Shown piece after piece: positions 1 through 10,631 of a stretch of 64,000 nucleotides of DNA (within the stretch, counting starts at the first letter, position 1; each line of letters opens with the position of its first letter). Position numbers and translations under genes: made by a program. The notes below the pieces were generated by a model. The model was not told the origin of the DNA. It was given only the letters and a program-made list of their open reading frames with translations, and did no database searches. The stretch comes from an uncultured Castellaniella sp. (GTDB lineage: Bacteria > Pseudomonadota > Gammaproteobacteria > Burkholderiales > Burkholderiaceae_B): NCBI RefSeq assembly GCF_937988725.1, contig NZ_CALKHS010000010.1, positions 744,001 through 808,000 on the forward strand, in the 5' to 3' direction.

Positions 1-2039
1 GCCGCGGCCGCCTGCTCGAACTCCAGATTGCGGGCGTGCTCGTTCATCCGCTGTTCCAGGCGCTTGATCTCGCGCGCCAGCGCCTTCTCGTTGCCCAGCA
101 CGCTGGCGTCGAAGGCGGGCGCTTCCGTCAGCGGACCGGCCGCCACCGACACGCCATCGATCAGATCGCGCACGGCCTTGCTGACCCCGCGCGCCGTGAT
201 GCCGTGCTCCACATTGAAGGCCTGCTGCTTTTCCCGGCGCCGGGCGGTTTCGTCCATGGCGCGGCGCATGGAATCCGTCACCCGGTCGGCATACAGGATG
301 GCGCGCCCGTTCAGATTGCGGGCGGCCCGGCCGATGGTCTGGATGAGACTGCGCTCGGACCGCAGGAAGCCTTCCTTGTCGGCGTCCAGGATGGCCACCA
401 GGGAGACTTCGGGGATGTCCAGCCCTTCGCGCAGCAGGTTGATGCCCACCAGCACGTCGAACGCGCCCAGCCGCAGGTCGCGGATGATCTCCACCCGCTC
501 GACCGTGTCGATGTCCGAGTGCAGGTAGCGCACCTTCAGGCCGTTTTCCTGGAGATATTCGGTCAGGTCCTCCGCCATGCGCTTGGTCAGCGTCGTCACC
601 AGCACGCGTTCGTGCGCGGCGATGCGCAGCTTGGCCTCGCCCAGCAGGTCGTCGACCTGGGTGGCGGCCGGACGCAGTTCGACCTCCGGGTCCACCAGGC
701 CCGTCGGGCGCACCACCTGCTCGACGATCTCGTCGGCATGGTCGGCCTCGTACGGTCCCGGCGTGGCGGAGACGAACACGCACTGCGGCATGCGGGCCTC
801 GAATTCCTCCAGGCGCAGCGGCCGGTTGTCCAGCGCCGAGGGCAGCCGGAAACCGAACTGCACCAGGGTTTCCTTGCGCGACCGGTCGCCCCGGTACATG
901 CCGCCCAGCTGGCCGATGGTGACGTGGCTCTCGTCGATGAACATCAGGGCGCGGGCGGGCAGATAGTCGATCAGGGTCGGCGGCGGTTCGCCCGGCGCCG
1001 CCCCGGAGAGATGGCGGGAATAGTTCTCGATGCCCTTGCAGAACCCCAGTTCCTGCAGCATTTCCAGATCGAAGCGGGTGCGCTGTTCCAGGCGCTGGGC
1101 CTCGACCAGGCGGCCGTCGGCGGTCAGATGCGCCAGGCGCTCGCGCAGTTCGTCCTTGATGGTGTCGATGGCGCGCAGCACCGTTTCGCGCGGCGTGACG
1201 TAGTGCGAACTGGGAAAGATCGTGAAGCGCACCAGGTTCTGCACCAGCTTGCCGGTCAGCGGGTCGAACAGGTCCAGGGATTCGATCTCGTCATCGAAGA
1301 GCGTGATGCGCAGGGCCTGTTCGGCGTGTTCGGCCGGGAACACGTCGATGATCTCGCCGCGGGCGCGGAACGTGCCCCGGGCGAAGTCCATGTCGTTGCG
1401 TTCGTACTGCATGGACACCAGCCGCGCCAGGATCTCCTGGCGGCCGATGCGGTCGCCCGCGCGCAGGGTCAGCACCATGGCATGATAGTCCGCCGGGTTG
1501 CCGATCCCGTAGATGCACGACACCGTGCCCACGATGATGGTGTCGGGGCGCTCCAGCAGGCTCTTGGTGGCCGACAGCCGCATCTGCTCGATGTGCTCGT
1601 TGATGGACGAGTCCTTTTCGATGAACAGGTCGCGCGAAGGCACGTAGGCCTCGGGCTGGTAGTAATCGTAATAGGACACGAAATATTCCACCGCGTTGCG
1701 GGGAAAGAATTCGCGCATTTCGGCGTACAGCTGGGCGGCCAGGGTCTTGTTGGGCGCCAGCACGATGGCCGGCCGCCCGGTGCGGGCGATCAGGTTGGCC
1801 ATGGTGTAGGTCTTGCCCGATCCCGTCACCCCCAGCAGGGTCTGGCACATCAGGCCGTCGCGCACGCCGGCCTCCAGGGCGTCGATGGCCCCGGGCTGAT
1901 CGCCTGCCGGCGGATAAGGCTGATACAGCTGAAACGGGCTGTCGGGGAAGTGCACGAAGCCCGGGCCGTCCGTGGCACGACTGTCTTCGTCACGACTGCC
2001 TTTGCCACGCCCCTCGCCGCGATTTTGACCACTATTCAT
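1..2039 (-). CDS. uvrB: Excinuclease ABC subunit B (3' end outside window)
   Basis: UvrB is the damage-verifying helicase-like subunit of nucleotide excision repair; it is loaded by UvrA and recruits UvrC. The ATG at 2039 opens a frame running off the left edge. It encodes a polar extension of about 25 residues, then the FQLYQPYPPAGDQP motif and Walker A GVTGSGKT at residues 70-77. Further on are the beta-hairpin region beginning YDYYQPEAY, the motif II box DESH (FIDESHVTIGQ), the helicase motif QTIGRAARN, and near the edge the coiled-coil UVR domain (LAREIKRLEQRM) that contacts UvrC. About 680 codons are visible, so little is missing. It is divergent from the aminotransferase with 94 bp between starts. 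I see no CTG-N10-CAG LexA box upstream, so SOS control is not supported here. Confidence 0.96.
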   Translation of the reverse strand, partial: MNSGQNRGEGRGKGSRDEDSRATDGPGFVHFPDSPFQLYQPYPPAGDQPGAIDALEAGVRDGLMCQTLLGVTGSGKTYTMANLIARTGRPAIVLAPNKTLAAQLYAEMREFFPRNAVEYFVSYYDYYQPEAYVPSRDLFIEKDSSINEHIEQMRLSATKSLLERPDTIIVGTVSCIYGIGNPADYHAMVLTLRAGDRIGRQEILARLVSMQYERNDMDFARGTFRARGEIIDVFPAEHAEQALRITLFDDEIESLDLFDPLTGKLVQNLVRFTIFPSSHYVTPRETVLRAIDTIKDELRERLAHLTADGRLVEAQRLEQRTRFDLEMLQELGFCKGIENYSRHLSGAAPGEPPPTLIDYLPARALMFIDESHVTIGQLGGMYRGDRSRKETLVQFGFRLPSALDNRPLRLEEFEARMPQCVFVSATPGPYEADHADEIVEQVVRPTGLVDPEVELRPAATQVDDLLGEAKLRIAAHERVLVTTLTKRMAEDLTEYLQENGLKVRYLHSDIDTVERVEIIRDLRLGAFDVLVGINLLREGLDIPEVSLVAILDADKEGFLRSERSLIQTIGRAARNLNGRAILYADRVTDSMRRAMDETARRREKQQAFNVEHGITARGVSKAVRDLIDGVSVAAGPLTEAPAFDASVLGNEKALAREIKRLEQRMNEHARNLEFEQAAA

Positions 2040-2047
2040 GGTTCGTC

Positions 2048-2077
2048 TGGACACTATTCGGGTAAACCCCTTATTAT
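2048..2077 (+). promoter_or_regulatory. Candidate sigma-70 promoter of the aminotransferase gene
   Basis: TGGACA (2048-2053) and TATTAT (2072-2077) are separated by 18 bp, each one base off consensus. The predicted start of transcription near 2084 leaves a leader of about 50 nt before the ATG at 2134. Pattern match only. Confidence 0.5.
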
Positions 2078-2133
2078 CCCATCGTTGGCCTCTGCGACCA
2101 AGACTACTTTTTCCTCGTCCCCCACGGTATCCC

Positions 2134-3339
2134 ATGTCCTCTATCTTCGCTTCCGTCGAACTCGCCCCTCGCGACCCCATTCTGGGTCTGAACGAACAAT
2201 TCAAGGCCGACACCCGGTCCACCAAGGTCAACCTGGGCGTGGGCGTCTACACCGACGACACGGGCCGCATCCCGCTGCTGAAGGCCGTGCGCGAAGCCGA
2301 AGCCAAGCTGTTCGAACAGGCTGCGCCGCGCAACTATCTGCCCATCGACGGCATCCCCGGCTACAACCAGGGCGCCGCCGCCCTGCTGCTGGGCGCGAAA
2401 TCGCCGCTGCTGGCCGCGCACCGCTCGGTCACCGTCCAGACCCTGGGCGGCACCGGAGCCCTGAAGGTCGGCGCCGACTTCCTGAAACGCATCCTGCCCG
2501 ACGCCAAGGTCGCCATCAGCAACCCCAGCTGGGCCAACCACGAAGCCCTGTTCTCCGCCGCCGGCTTCCCGGTCGTCAGCTATGACTACTACGACGCCGC
2601 GACCCACGGCCTGAACTTCGACGGCATGCTGGCCTCGCTCAAGGCGCTGCCCGCCGGCACCATCGTCGTGCTGCATGCCTGCTGCCACAACCCCACCGGC
2701 GTGGACCCCAGCCCCGAGCAATGGCGCGACATCGCCCAGACGCTGCAGGCCGGCCAACTGGTGCCGTTCCTGGACATCGCCTATCAGGGCTTCGGCGCCG
2801 GGCTGGAAGAGGACGCCGCCGTCGTGCGCCTGTTCGCCGAACTGGGCATGACGATGTTCATCAGCTCGTCGTTCTCGAAATCCTTCTCGCTGTACGGCGA
2901 ACGCGTCGGCGCCCTGACCCTGGTCACGGGCGGCGATGAAGAAAGCGCCCGCGTGCTCAGCCAGTTGAAGCGCGTGATCCGCACCAACTATTCCAACCCG
3001 CCCACCCACGGCGGCGCCCTGGTGTCCACGGTGCTGAACACGCCGGAACTGTTCTCCCTGTGGGCCGAGGAACTGGCCGGCATGCGCGACCGCATCCGCG
3101 CCATGCGCCACCAGCTGGTGGAACAGATCCACGCCAACGGCGTCGACCAGGACTTCAGCTTCGTCAAGACGCAGCGCGGCATGTTCTCCTATTCCGGCCT
3201 GACCAAGCCCCAGGTCGAACGCCTGCGCGAGGACTTCGGCATCTACGCCGTGGGCAGCGGCCGCATCTGCGTGGCGGCCCTGAACAGCGCCAACGTCGAC
3301 TACGTGGCCCGGGCCATCGCCCAGGTGCTCAAAGGCTGA
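2134..3339 (+). CDS. tyrB: Aromatic amino acid / aspartate aminotransferase (class I, PLP)
   Basis: This is a 401-residue fold-type I aminotransferase that moves amino groups between aromatic amino acids or aspartate and 2-oxoglutarate in the cytoplasm. The family is clear from the N-terminal VELAPRDPILGLNEQF, the HNPTGVDPS loop, the DIAYQGF segment with the Asp and Tyr that hold the cofactor, the PLP lysine K249 in SSFSKSFSLYGERVG, and the carboxylate-binding arginine R377 in GSGRICVAALN. An in-frame upstream extension from 2038 exists, but it overlaps the candidate promoter and has no family similarity, so I start at the ATG at 2134. Whether the main substrate is tyrosine/phenylalanine (TyrB) or aspartate (AspC) cannot be decided from sequence alone. 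The gene is monocistronic, closed by a terminator at 3371. Confidence 0.9.
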   Translation: MSSIFASVELAPRDPILGLNEQFKADTRSTKVNLGVGVYTDDTGRIPLLKAVREAEAKLFEQAAPRNYLPIDGIPGYNQGAAALLLGAKSPLLAAHRSVTVQTLGGTGALKVGADFLKRILPDAKVAISNPSWANHEALFSAAGFPVVSYDYYDAATHGLNFDGMLASLKALPAGTIVVLHACCHNPTGVDPSPEQWRDIAQTLQAGQLVPFLDIAYQGFGAGLEEDAAVVRLFAELGMTMFISSSFSKSFSLYGERVGALTLVTGGDEESARVLSQLKRVIRTNYSNPPTHGGALVSTVLNTPELFSLWAEELAGMRDRIRAMRHQLVEQIHANGVDQDFSFVKTQRGMFSYSGLTKPQVERLREDFGIYAVGSGRICVAALNSANVDYVARAIAQVLKG

Positions 3340-3370
3340 TCGGCGCGCTCCCGCCGATCGTTTTTCCAAA

Positions 3371-3395
3371 GGCCCGCCACCGAGCGGGCCTTTTT
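3371..3395 (+). terminator. Rho-independent terminator after the aminotransferase
   Basis: A 7-bp perfect stem (GGCCCGC / GCGGGCC) with a 6-nt loop is followed directly by TTTTT, 32 bp after the stop codon. Confidence 0.88.
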
Positions 3396-3516
3396 GTGAA
3401 AGCGCCGGGCGCCCTGGCCGCAGGTCCGCAGGCGCGGCCGCGCCTTCGAATCGGACCGCGTCCTCCAGCATGCGCGGCAGGCTTGCCTTATCCAGGGGTT
3501 TCCGACAAAATACAGG

Positions 3517-3532
3517 CTGTGTTTTCATCCAG
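3517..3532 (+). promoter_or_regulatory. Candidate LexA (SOS) box
   Basis: The sequence CTGT-N8-CCAG fits the CTG-N10-CAG LexA box used by beta- and gamma-proteobacteria, with one base off the CTGT/ACAG ideal. It ends 9 bp before the lexA ATG, where bound LexA would block its own transcription or initiation. LexA autoregulation is well established; this site is a pattern match. Confidence 0.6.
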
Positions 3533-3541
3533 TAGCGCCCC

Positions 3542-4261
3542 ATGTCCCTGAAGCTTACTGCCCGCCAATCCCAGATCCTGGACCTGATCATCCAGGACAT
3601 CACCCAGACCGGGCGTCCGCCCACCCGGGCCGAAATCGCCCGGGCGCTGGGCTTTCGTTCCGCCAATGCCGCCGAAGATCATCTGCGCGCCCTGGAACGC
3701 AAAGGCTACATCCTGCTGACGGCGGGCACCTCGCGCGGCATCCAGCTGACGGCGCTGGCGCAGCCGCCCGCCCCGCCCGCAGCGCCGGCCCTGGACGACG
3801 CCGGCCTGATCATGCCGGCGCGGCCGCTCCAGGCGCCGCCGGGGGCCCCGATCTGGACGGCGGCCCCGGATCCGCGCCTGATCCCGCTCATCGGCCGCGT
3901 CGCCGCTGGCCATCCGATCCTGGCCGCCGAACACGTCGAACGCGAAATCCCGCTGTCGCCGCACCTGTTCGATTCAGCCCCCGACTACCTGCTGCGGGTG
4001 CGCGGCAGCAGCATGCGCGACGCGGGCATCCTGGACGGCGACCTGCTGGCGGTGCGCAGCACCCCCGACGCCCGCCACGGCCAGATCGTGGTGGCCCGGC
4101 TGGGCGACGACGTCACCGTCAAGCGCCTGGATCACCAGGGCCAGCGCATCCGCCTGCTGCCGGAAAACCCCGACTTCGCCCCCATCCTGGTGGACGCGGG
4201 CGACGACTTCGCCATCGAAGGCATCGCGGTGGGCCTGATCCGCACGACGAACCTGCACTGA
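3542..4261 (+). CDS. lexA: LexA repressor, SOS regulator
   Basis: LexA binds SOS boxes as a dimer and cleaves itself when RecA filaments form. The winged-helix domain occupies residues 1-66 (LTARQSQILDLI, TRAEIARALGF). The peptidase S24 domain follows. Its cleavage site is A122-G123 in GRVAAGHP, the nucleophile is S157 (RGSSMRD) and the general base is K194 (VTVKRL). The 37-residue Ser-Lys spacing equals that of E. coli LexA. At 239 residues it is longer than the usual 200-220 because the linker (about residues 70-115) is stretched and rich in Pro and Ala. The gene stands alone, with a candidate SOS box just upstream. Confidence 0.95.
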   Translation: MSLKLTARQSQILDLIIQDITQTGRPPTRAEIARALGFRSANAAEDHLRALERKGYILLTAGTSRGIQLTALAQPPAPPAAPALDDAGLIMPARPLQAPPGAPIWTAAPDPRLIPLIGRVAAGHPILAAEHVEREIPLSPHLFDSAPDYLLRVRGSSMRDAGILDGDLLAVRSTPDARHGQIVVARLGDDVTVKRLDHQGQRIRLLPENPDFAPILVDAGDDFAIEGIAVGLIRTTNLH

Positions 4262-4343
4262 CGCCGCCCCGCCCGCTTCCTCGCCCCGGCGCGGAAAGCG
4301 GCCTCGCTTCGGCCTGCACCCGCGAAACCGGTCCCGGATCCGC

Positions 4344-4381
4344 AAAAAAACAGGCCTCGCCCTTTTCGGAGCGAGGCCTGT
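4344..4381 (-). terminator. Bidirectional terminator, mainly for lon
   Basis: An 11-bp perfect inverted repeat (ACAGGCCTCGC / GCGAGGCCTGT, loop of 10) is flanked on the left by seven A, which read as a U-tract on the minus strand. It lies between the convergent lexA and lon stops. The plus-strand side has only TTCTTC, so it is weaker for lexA. Confidence 0.85.
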
Positions 4382-4496
4382 TCTTCGAGCAGCGATGCCG
4401 CCGTGCGTCCGGCATGCGGCCGCAAAGCGCGGATGATGCCCACCCGCGCGCGACCGCATCCGGAGTCGAACGCGATCCCGGACCCGGGCTCGGGGA

Positions 4497-6956
<2,460 letters not shown>

Positions 6957-6985
6957 GGTTGCTTCCTAAAACGGTTGAGTCCAAT

Positions 6986-7013
6986 AAAAAAGGAAGCGCA
7001 GGCTTCCTTTTTT
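6986..7013 (-). terminator. Symmetric terminator hairpin between clpX and lon, inside the predicted lon leader
   Basis: GGAAGC / GCTTCC with a 4-nt loop is flanked by six A on one side and six T on the other, so it works as an intrinsic terminator in both directions. On the minus strand it lies 101 bp after the clpX stop and 30 bp before the lon start. If the promoter at 7033-7061 is real, it lies in the lon 5' leader and could attenuate lon. Confidence 0.8.
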
Positions 7014-7032
7014 GTATGTTGCCTGCCTACCC

Positions 7033-7061
7033 ATATGGTGCCAGGTGCGGGGCTTTCAAGG
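7033..7061 (-). promoter_or_regulatory. Candidate sigma-32 heat-shock promoter of lon
   Basis: On the minus strand CCTTGAA (7061-7055) is followed after 14 bp by CACCATAT (7040-7033). This compares well with the RpoH consensus CTTGAA, 13-15 bp, CCCCATnT. Lon is a classic RpoH target. The -35 element also lies within a GGGGC...GCCCC inverted repeat. Confidence 0.6.
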
Positions 7062-7113
7062 CCCCAAGCCTGGTTTCAGTATAAAGGCAACACCGGTCCG
7101 CCTGAAGCGATGG

Positions 7114-8409
7114 TCAGGCGGCCGCCGTGCGCAGGGGCTTTTCGTCTTCCGTGTGATGCGTCCCCCGGGGCCCCTTGATGAGCTGGGGTTCGCCGCGGCC
7201 TTCGACGGCGTCCGCGTCCAGCACGACGCGGTTGATGTCCTGGCGGGTCGGCAGATCGAACATGGTCGCCAGCAGGGATTGTTCCATGATGGACCGCAGG
7301 CCGCGCGCGCCGGTGCGCCGCTTGATGGCGCGCTTGGCGATGGCCGTCAGGGCCTCGGGCGTGACGTCGAGGTCCACGTCTTCCATTTCAAGCAGTTTCT
7401 GGAATTGCTTGACGACGGCGTTGCGCGGCTCGGTCAGGATCCGCACCAGCGTGTCTTCCTTCAGTTCTTCCAGGGTGGCGACCACCGGCAGGCGGCCGAC
7501 CAGTTCGGGAATCAGGCCGAACTTGATCAGGTCCTCGGGCTCGACCTCGGCGAACAGTTCGCCCACGCCGCGCTCGGAGCGCGCCCGCACCGTGGCGGAA
7601 AACCCGATGCCGGAGCGTTCGCTGCGGTCGCGGATGATCTTTTCCAGACCGTCGAAGGCCCCGCCCACGATGAACAGGATGTTGGTGGTGTCCACCTGGA
7701 CGAAATCCTGGTTGGGATGCTTGCGCCCGCCTTGCGGCGGCACGGAAGCCACCGTGCCCTCGATGAGCTTGAGCAGAGCCTGCTGCACGCCTTCGCCGGA
7801 CACGTCGCGCGTGATCGACGGGTTGTCGGACTTGCGCGAGATCTTGTCGATTTCGTCGATGTAGACGATGGCGCGCTGGGCCTTCTCGACTTCGTAGTTG
7901 CAGTTCTGCAGCAGCTTCTGGATGATGTTCTCGACGTCCTCGCCGACATAGCCGGCTTCCGTCAGCGTGGTCGCGTCGGCCATGACGAAAGGCACGTCCA
8001 GCATGCGGGCCAGCGTCTGCGCCAGCAGCGTCTTGCCCGAGCCGGTCGGGCCGATCAGCAGGATGTTGCTCTTGGACAGTTCGACGTCGCCGCTCTTGGC
8101 GTCGGAATACCGGATGCGCTTGTAGTGGTTGTACACCGCCACGGCCAGATTGCGCTTGGGCGTTTCCTGACCGATCACATAGCCGTCCAGGAAGGTCTTG
8201 ATTTCCTGCGGAGTGGGCAGTTCGTTGCGCACGGCATCGCGCGCGGCTTCCTGCTTTTCGTCGCGGATGATGTCGTTGCACAGGCTGATGCATTCATCGC
8301 AGATGAACACGGAGGGACCCGCGATCAGCTTGTGGACTTCGCTCTGGCTTTTGTTGCAGAAGGAACAATGCAAGGCTTTGTCCTCGCTGGATCCTTTTTT
8401 CTCGGTCAT
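7114..8409 (-). CDS. clpX: ClpX, AAA+ unfoldase subunit of ClpXP
   Basis: ClpX recognises, unfolds and threads proteins into the ClpP chamber. The 431 residues begin with the C4 zinc-binding domain (C15, C18, C37, C40), then Walker A GPTGSGKT at 120-127, the pore loop GYVG, Walker B IDEIDK, the RKH loop (GGRKHPN) and the IGF loop that docks ClpP (SGIGFSA). Length matches the family. It follows clpP by 13 bp in a tig-clpP-clpX transcription unit and ends before the 6986-7013 terminator. Confidence 0.97.
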   Translation of the reverse strand: MTEKKGSSEDKALHCSFCNKSQSEVHKLIAGPSVFICDECISLCNDIIRDEKQEAARDAVRNELPTPQEIKTFLDGYVIGQETPKRNLAVAVYNHYKRIRYSDAKSGDVELSKSNILLIGPTGSGKTLLAQTLARMLDVPFVMADATTLTEAGYVGEDVENIIQKLLQNCNYEVEKAQRAIVYIDEIDKISRKSDNPSITRDVSGEGVQQALLKLIEGTVASVPPQGGRKHPNQDFVQVDTTNILFIVGGAFDGLEKIIRDRSERSGIGFSATVRARSERGVGELFAEVEPEDLIKFGLIPELVGRLPVVATLEELKEDTLVRILTEPRNAVVKQFQKLLEMEDVDLDVTPEALTAIAKRAIKRRTGARGLRSIMEQSLLATMFDLPTRQDINRVVLDADAVEGRGEPQLIKGPRGTHHTEDEKPLRTAAA

Positions 8410-8422
8410 GGCAAACCCATAC

Positions 8423-9082
8423 TTATTTGGTTTCGTTCGTGCGCGAAACCAAGACCTTGTCGATCAGGCCGTAGGCCTGCGCGTCATCGGCGGACATGAA
8501 ATTGTCGCGTTCCGTGTCGACGCCGATGCGTTCGATGTCCTGCCCGGTGCGCTCCGCCAGAATGTTGTTCAGCCGTTCACGCAGGCTGAGGATTTCCTTG
8601 GCCTGGATCTGGATGTCGGACGCCTGCCCCTGGGCGCCGCCGGAAGGCTGGTGGATCATGATGCGGGAATTGGGCAAGGCATAGCGCTTGCCCTTTTCGC
8701 CGGCTGCCAGCAGGAACGCCCCCATGCTGGCCGCCAGGCCGGTGCACAGGGTGGAGACGGCCGGCTTGACGAACTGCATGGTGTCGTAGATGGCCATGCC
8801 CGCGTACACCGACCCGCCCGGCGAGTTGATGTACAGGGAAATGTCTTTGTCGGGGTTCTCCGATTCCAGGAACAGCAGCTGGGCGACGACCAGATTGGCC
8901 GACTGGTCGTTGACCGGCCCCACGAAGAAGATCACCCGTTCGCGCAGCAGGCGCGAATAGATGTCGTAGGACCGTTCACCCCGACCGGACTGCTCGATCA
9001 CGATGGGCACGTAGCCCAGACCGGTGGGGGTGACGGATTCGCCCCCATACATCGATGCATAGAAATCGGTGAACCTGGACAT
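8423..9082 (-). CDS. clpP: ClpP, proteolytic subunit of Clp protease
   Basis: ClpP forms the double-heptamer serine protease barrel served by ClpX or ClpA. The catalytic triad is complete with standard spacing: S119 (AASMGAF), H144 (IMIHQP) and D193 (TERDNF). The ATG at 9082 shares one base with the tig stop in a TGATG arrangement, implying translational coupling. A TTG codon directly upstream would add one residue and is less likely. About 20 N-terminal residues form the propeptide region. Length of 219 is typical of beta-proteobacteria. Confidence 0.96.
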   Translation of the reverse strand: MSRFTDFYASMYGGESVTPTGLGYVPIVIEQSGRGERSYDIYSRLLRERVIFFVGPVNDQSANLVVAQLLFLESENPDKDISLYINSPGGSVYAGMAIYDTMQFVKPAVSTLCTGLAASMGAFLLAAGEKGKRYALPNSRIMIHQPSGGAQGQASDIQIQAKEILSLRERLNNILAERTGQDIERIGVDTERDNFMSADDAQAYGLIDKVLVSRTNETK

Positions 9083-10392
9083 CAACGCGTTCCCATCAAG
9101 GTATCAAAGTCGACGGTTTCGTCCGTCACCTGGGCGGCGGCCAGCACGTGATCGACGACATTGTCTTCGAGCACCAGCGATTCGATTTCAGCGCGGCGCT
9201 GGCGATCGGACAGGTAGTAGGCCACGACCTGGGCGGGCTGTTCGTAGCTTTTGGCGAATTCCTCGATGCGGGCGCGGACCTGTTCGGGCTTGGCCTTCAG
9301 ATCGGCCGCCTTGATCAGTTCGCCCACCAGCAGGCCCAGACGCACGCGGCGTTCGGCTTCCGGACGGAAGGTGTCTTCCGGGATGGGAATGGAATCGGCA
9401 TTGGGCAGACCGCGCTGCTTCAGTTCCTCGCGCGCGGCGGCGGTGCGGCTGGCGACTTCGCTGTCGACCAGCGCCTTGGGCAGATCGAAGGCGCAGGCGG
9501 CGGCCAGGGCGTCCATCACGCTGCCCTTGGTGCGGCTTTTCGCGCGGGCCTGGGCTTCGCGTTCGACGTTGCCGCGCACTTCGGCCAGCAAGGCGTCGAC
9601 GTCGCCTTCGGCCTGGCCCAGGGACTTGGCGAAATCGGCGTCGATCTCGGGCAGTTCGGGTTCGGCGACTTCCTTCACCGTGATGGTGAATTCAGCCTGC
9701 TTGCCGGCCACGGCGGCGCTGCCGTAGTCCGCCGGGAAATTCAGCGGGAAGGTCTTGCTTTCGCCGGCCTTCAGGCCCGTGGCGGCGGCTTCGAATTCGG
9801 GCAGCATGCGGCCCTGACCCAGCACGAAGGGGAAGTCCTTGGCGGTGCCGCCGTCAAAGGCCACGCCGTCGATGGTGCCGGCGAAATCCAGCGTGACGCG
9901 GTCGCCGTCCTGGGCGGCGCGGTCGGCGGCGGCCCGGAAGATGGTGCGCTGGCGGCGCAGAATGTCGATGGTCTTCTGCACTTCGGCATCGCCCACCTGC
10001 ACGGCGCTGCGGGTGATCTTCAGGGTGGACAGATCGGGGAGTTCGACTTCCGGGTAGACCTCGAACGTGGCGGAAAATTCCATCACGCCTTCCGCGGCGC
10101 CGTCCAGCTTGGGTTCCAGGCTGGGAGAGCCGGCCACGCGCAGGTTGGCGTCGGCGATGACCTTGTCCAGGGACTTGCCGATCTGGGAATTGATCACGTC
10201 ATAGCGCACCGAGGGGCCATGGCTGCGCTCGATCACGGACAGCGGAGCCTTGCCGGGACGAAACCCGTGGACCTTGGCCGTGCGGGCGACGCGTTTGAGT
10301 TGTGCCTGGACTTCTTTTTCAACGTCGGCGACAGAAACGCTCAGATCGACACGGCGCTCCAGGCCGGACAGTTTTTCAACCACGGGCTGCAT
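9082..10392 (-). CDS. tig: Trigger factor, ribosome-associated chaperone
   Basis: Trigger factor binds ribosomal protein L23 at the exit tunnel and shields nascent chains. The 436 residues show the N-terminal ribosome-binding signature GFRPGKAP near residue 45, a central FKBP-type prolyl isomerase domain (about 150-240, with DRVTLDFAGTIDG and FPLNFPADYG), and an elongated helical C-terminal chaperone domain. It is the first gene of the unit tig-clpP-clpX and reads away from the tRNA gene on the opposite strand. Confidence 0.96.
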   Translation of the reverse strand: MQPVVEKLSGLERRVDLSVSVADVEKEVQAQLKRVARTAKVHGFRPGKAPLSVIERSHGPSVRYDVINSQIGKSLDKVIADANLRVAGSPSLEPKLDGAAEGVMEFSATFEVYPEVELPDLSTLKITRSAVQVGDAEVQKTIDILRRQRTIFRAAADRAAQDGDRVTLDFAGTIDGVAFDGGTAKDFPFVLGQGRMLPEFEAAATGLKAGESKTFPLNFPADYGSAAVAGKQAEFTITVKEVAEPELPEIDADFAKSLGQAEGDVDALLAEVRGNVEREAQARAKSRTKGSVMDALAAACAFDLPKALVDSEVASRTAAAREELKQRGLPNADSIPIPEDTFRPEAERRVRLGLLVGELIKAADLKAKPEQVRARIEEFAKSYEQPAQVVAYYLSDRQRRAEIESLVLEDNVVDHVLAAAQVTDETVDFDTLMGTR

Positions 10393-10486
10393 TCGGAACC
10401 TATTGATAGTAATGGACAGTAAACGGGGTATTTTAGCGGAAAGTCGGGCCCGGCGTAGAAGCGCCGGGGCGCCTGGGGTTTCAAGC

Positions 10487-10492
10487 TATAAT
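10487..10492 (+). promoter_or_regulatory. -10 box of the tRNA-Leu gene
   Basis: A perfect TATAAT lies 14 bp before the mature tRNA and is followed by a GC-rich discriminator (GTCCGG) typical of stringently controlled stable RNA genes. No good -35 box is visible. Confidence 0.55.
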
Positions 10493-10506
10493 GTCCGGCT
10501 AACCTA

Positions 10507-10591
10507 GCGAACGTGGCGGAATTGGTAGACGCACCAGATTTAGGTTCTGGCGCCGCAAGGCGTGAGAGTTCAAGTCTCTCCGTTCGCACCA
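10507..10591 (+). tRNA. tRNA-Leu (anticodon UAG)
   Basis: This is an 85-nt tRNA with encoded CCA. The acceptor stem GCGAACG (10507-10513) pairs with CGTTCGC (10581-10587). The D-arm contains GGTAGAC. The anticodon stem CCAGA/TCTGG encloses loop TTTAGGT with TAG at 10541-10543. A long class II variable arm and a T-arm with GTTCAAGTC follow. The long variable arm together with the UAG anticodon identifies leucine (CUN codons). Confidence 0.97.
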
Positions 10592-10631
10592 CGCGACTCC
10601 ATCATACATCCGCGGGCGCTTCGCCCGCCGG

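Noticed and set aside
2040..2133. SOS box controlling uvrB
   Set aside because: No CTG-N10-CAG pattern in the uvrB/aminotransferase gap.
10460..10490. CTTGAAA-like -35 on the minus strand upstream of tig, suggesting a heat-shock promoter
   Set aside because: No CCCCAT-type -10 at 13-15 bp follows, and the bases are better explained as part of the tRNA-Leu promoter on the other strand.
10341..10592. Minus-strand 83-codon frame covering the tRNA
   Set aside because: It is the antisense of tRNA-Leu, which explains the sequence fully.
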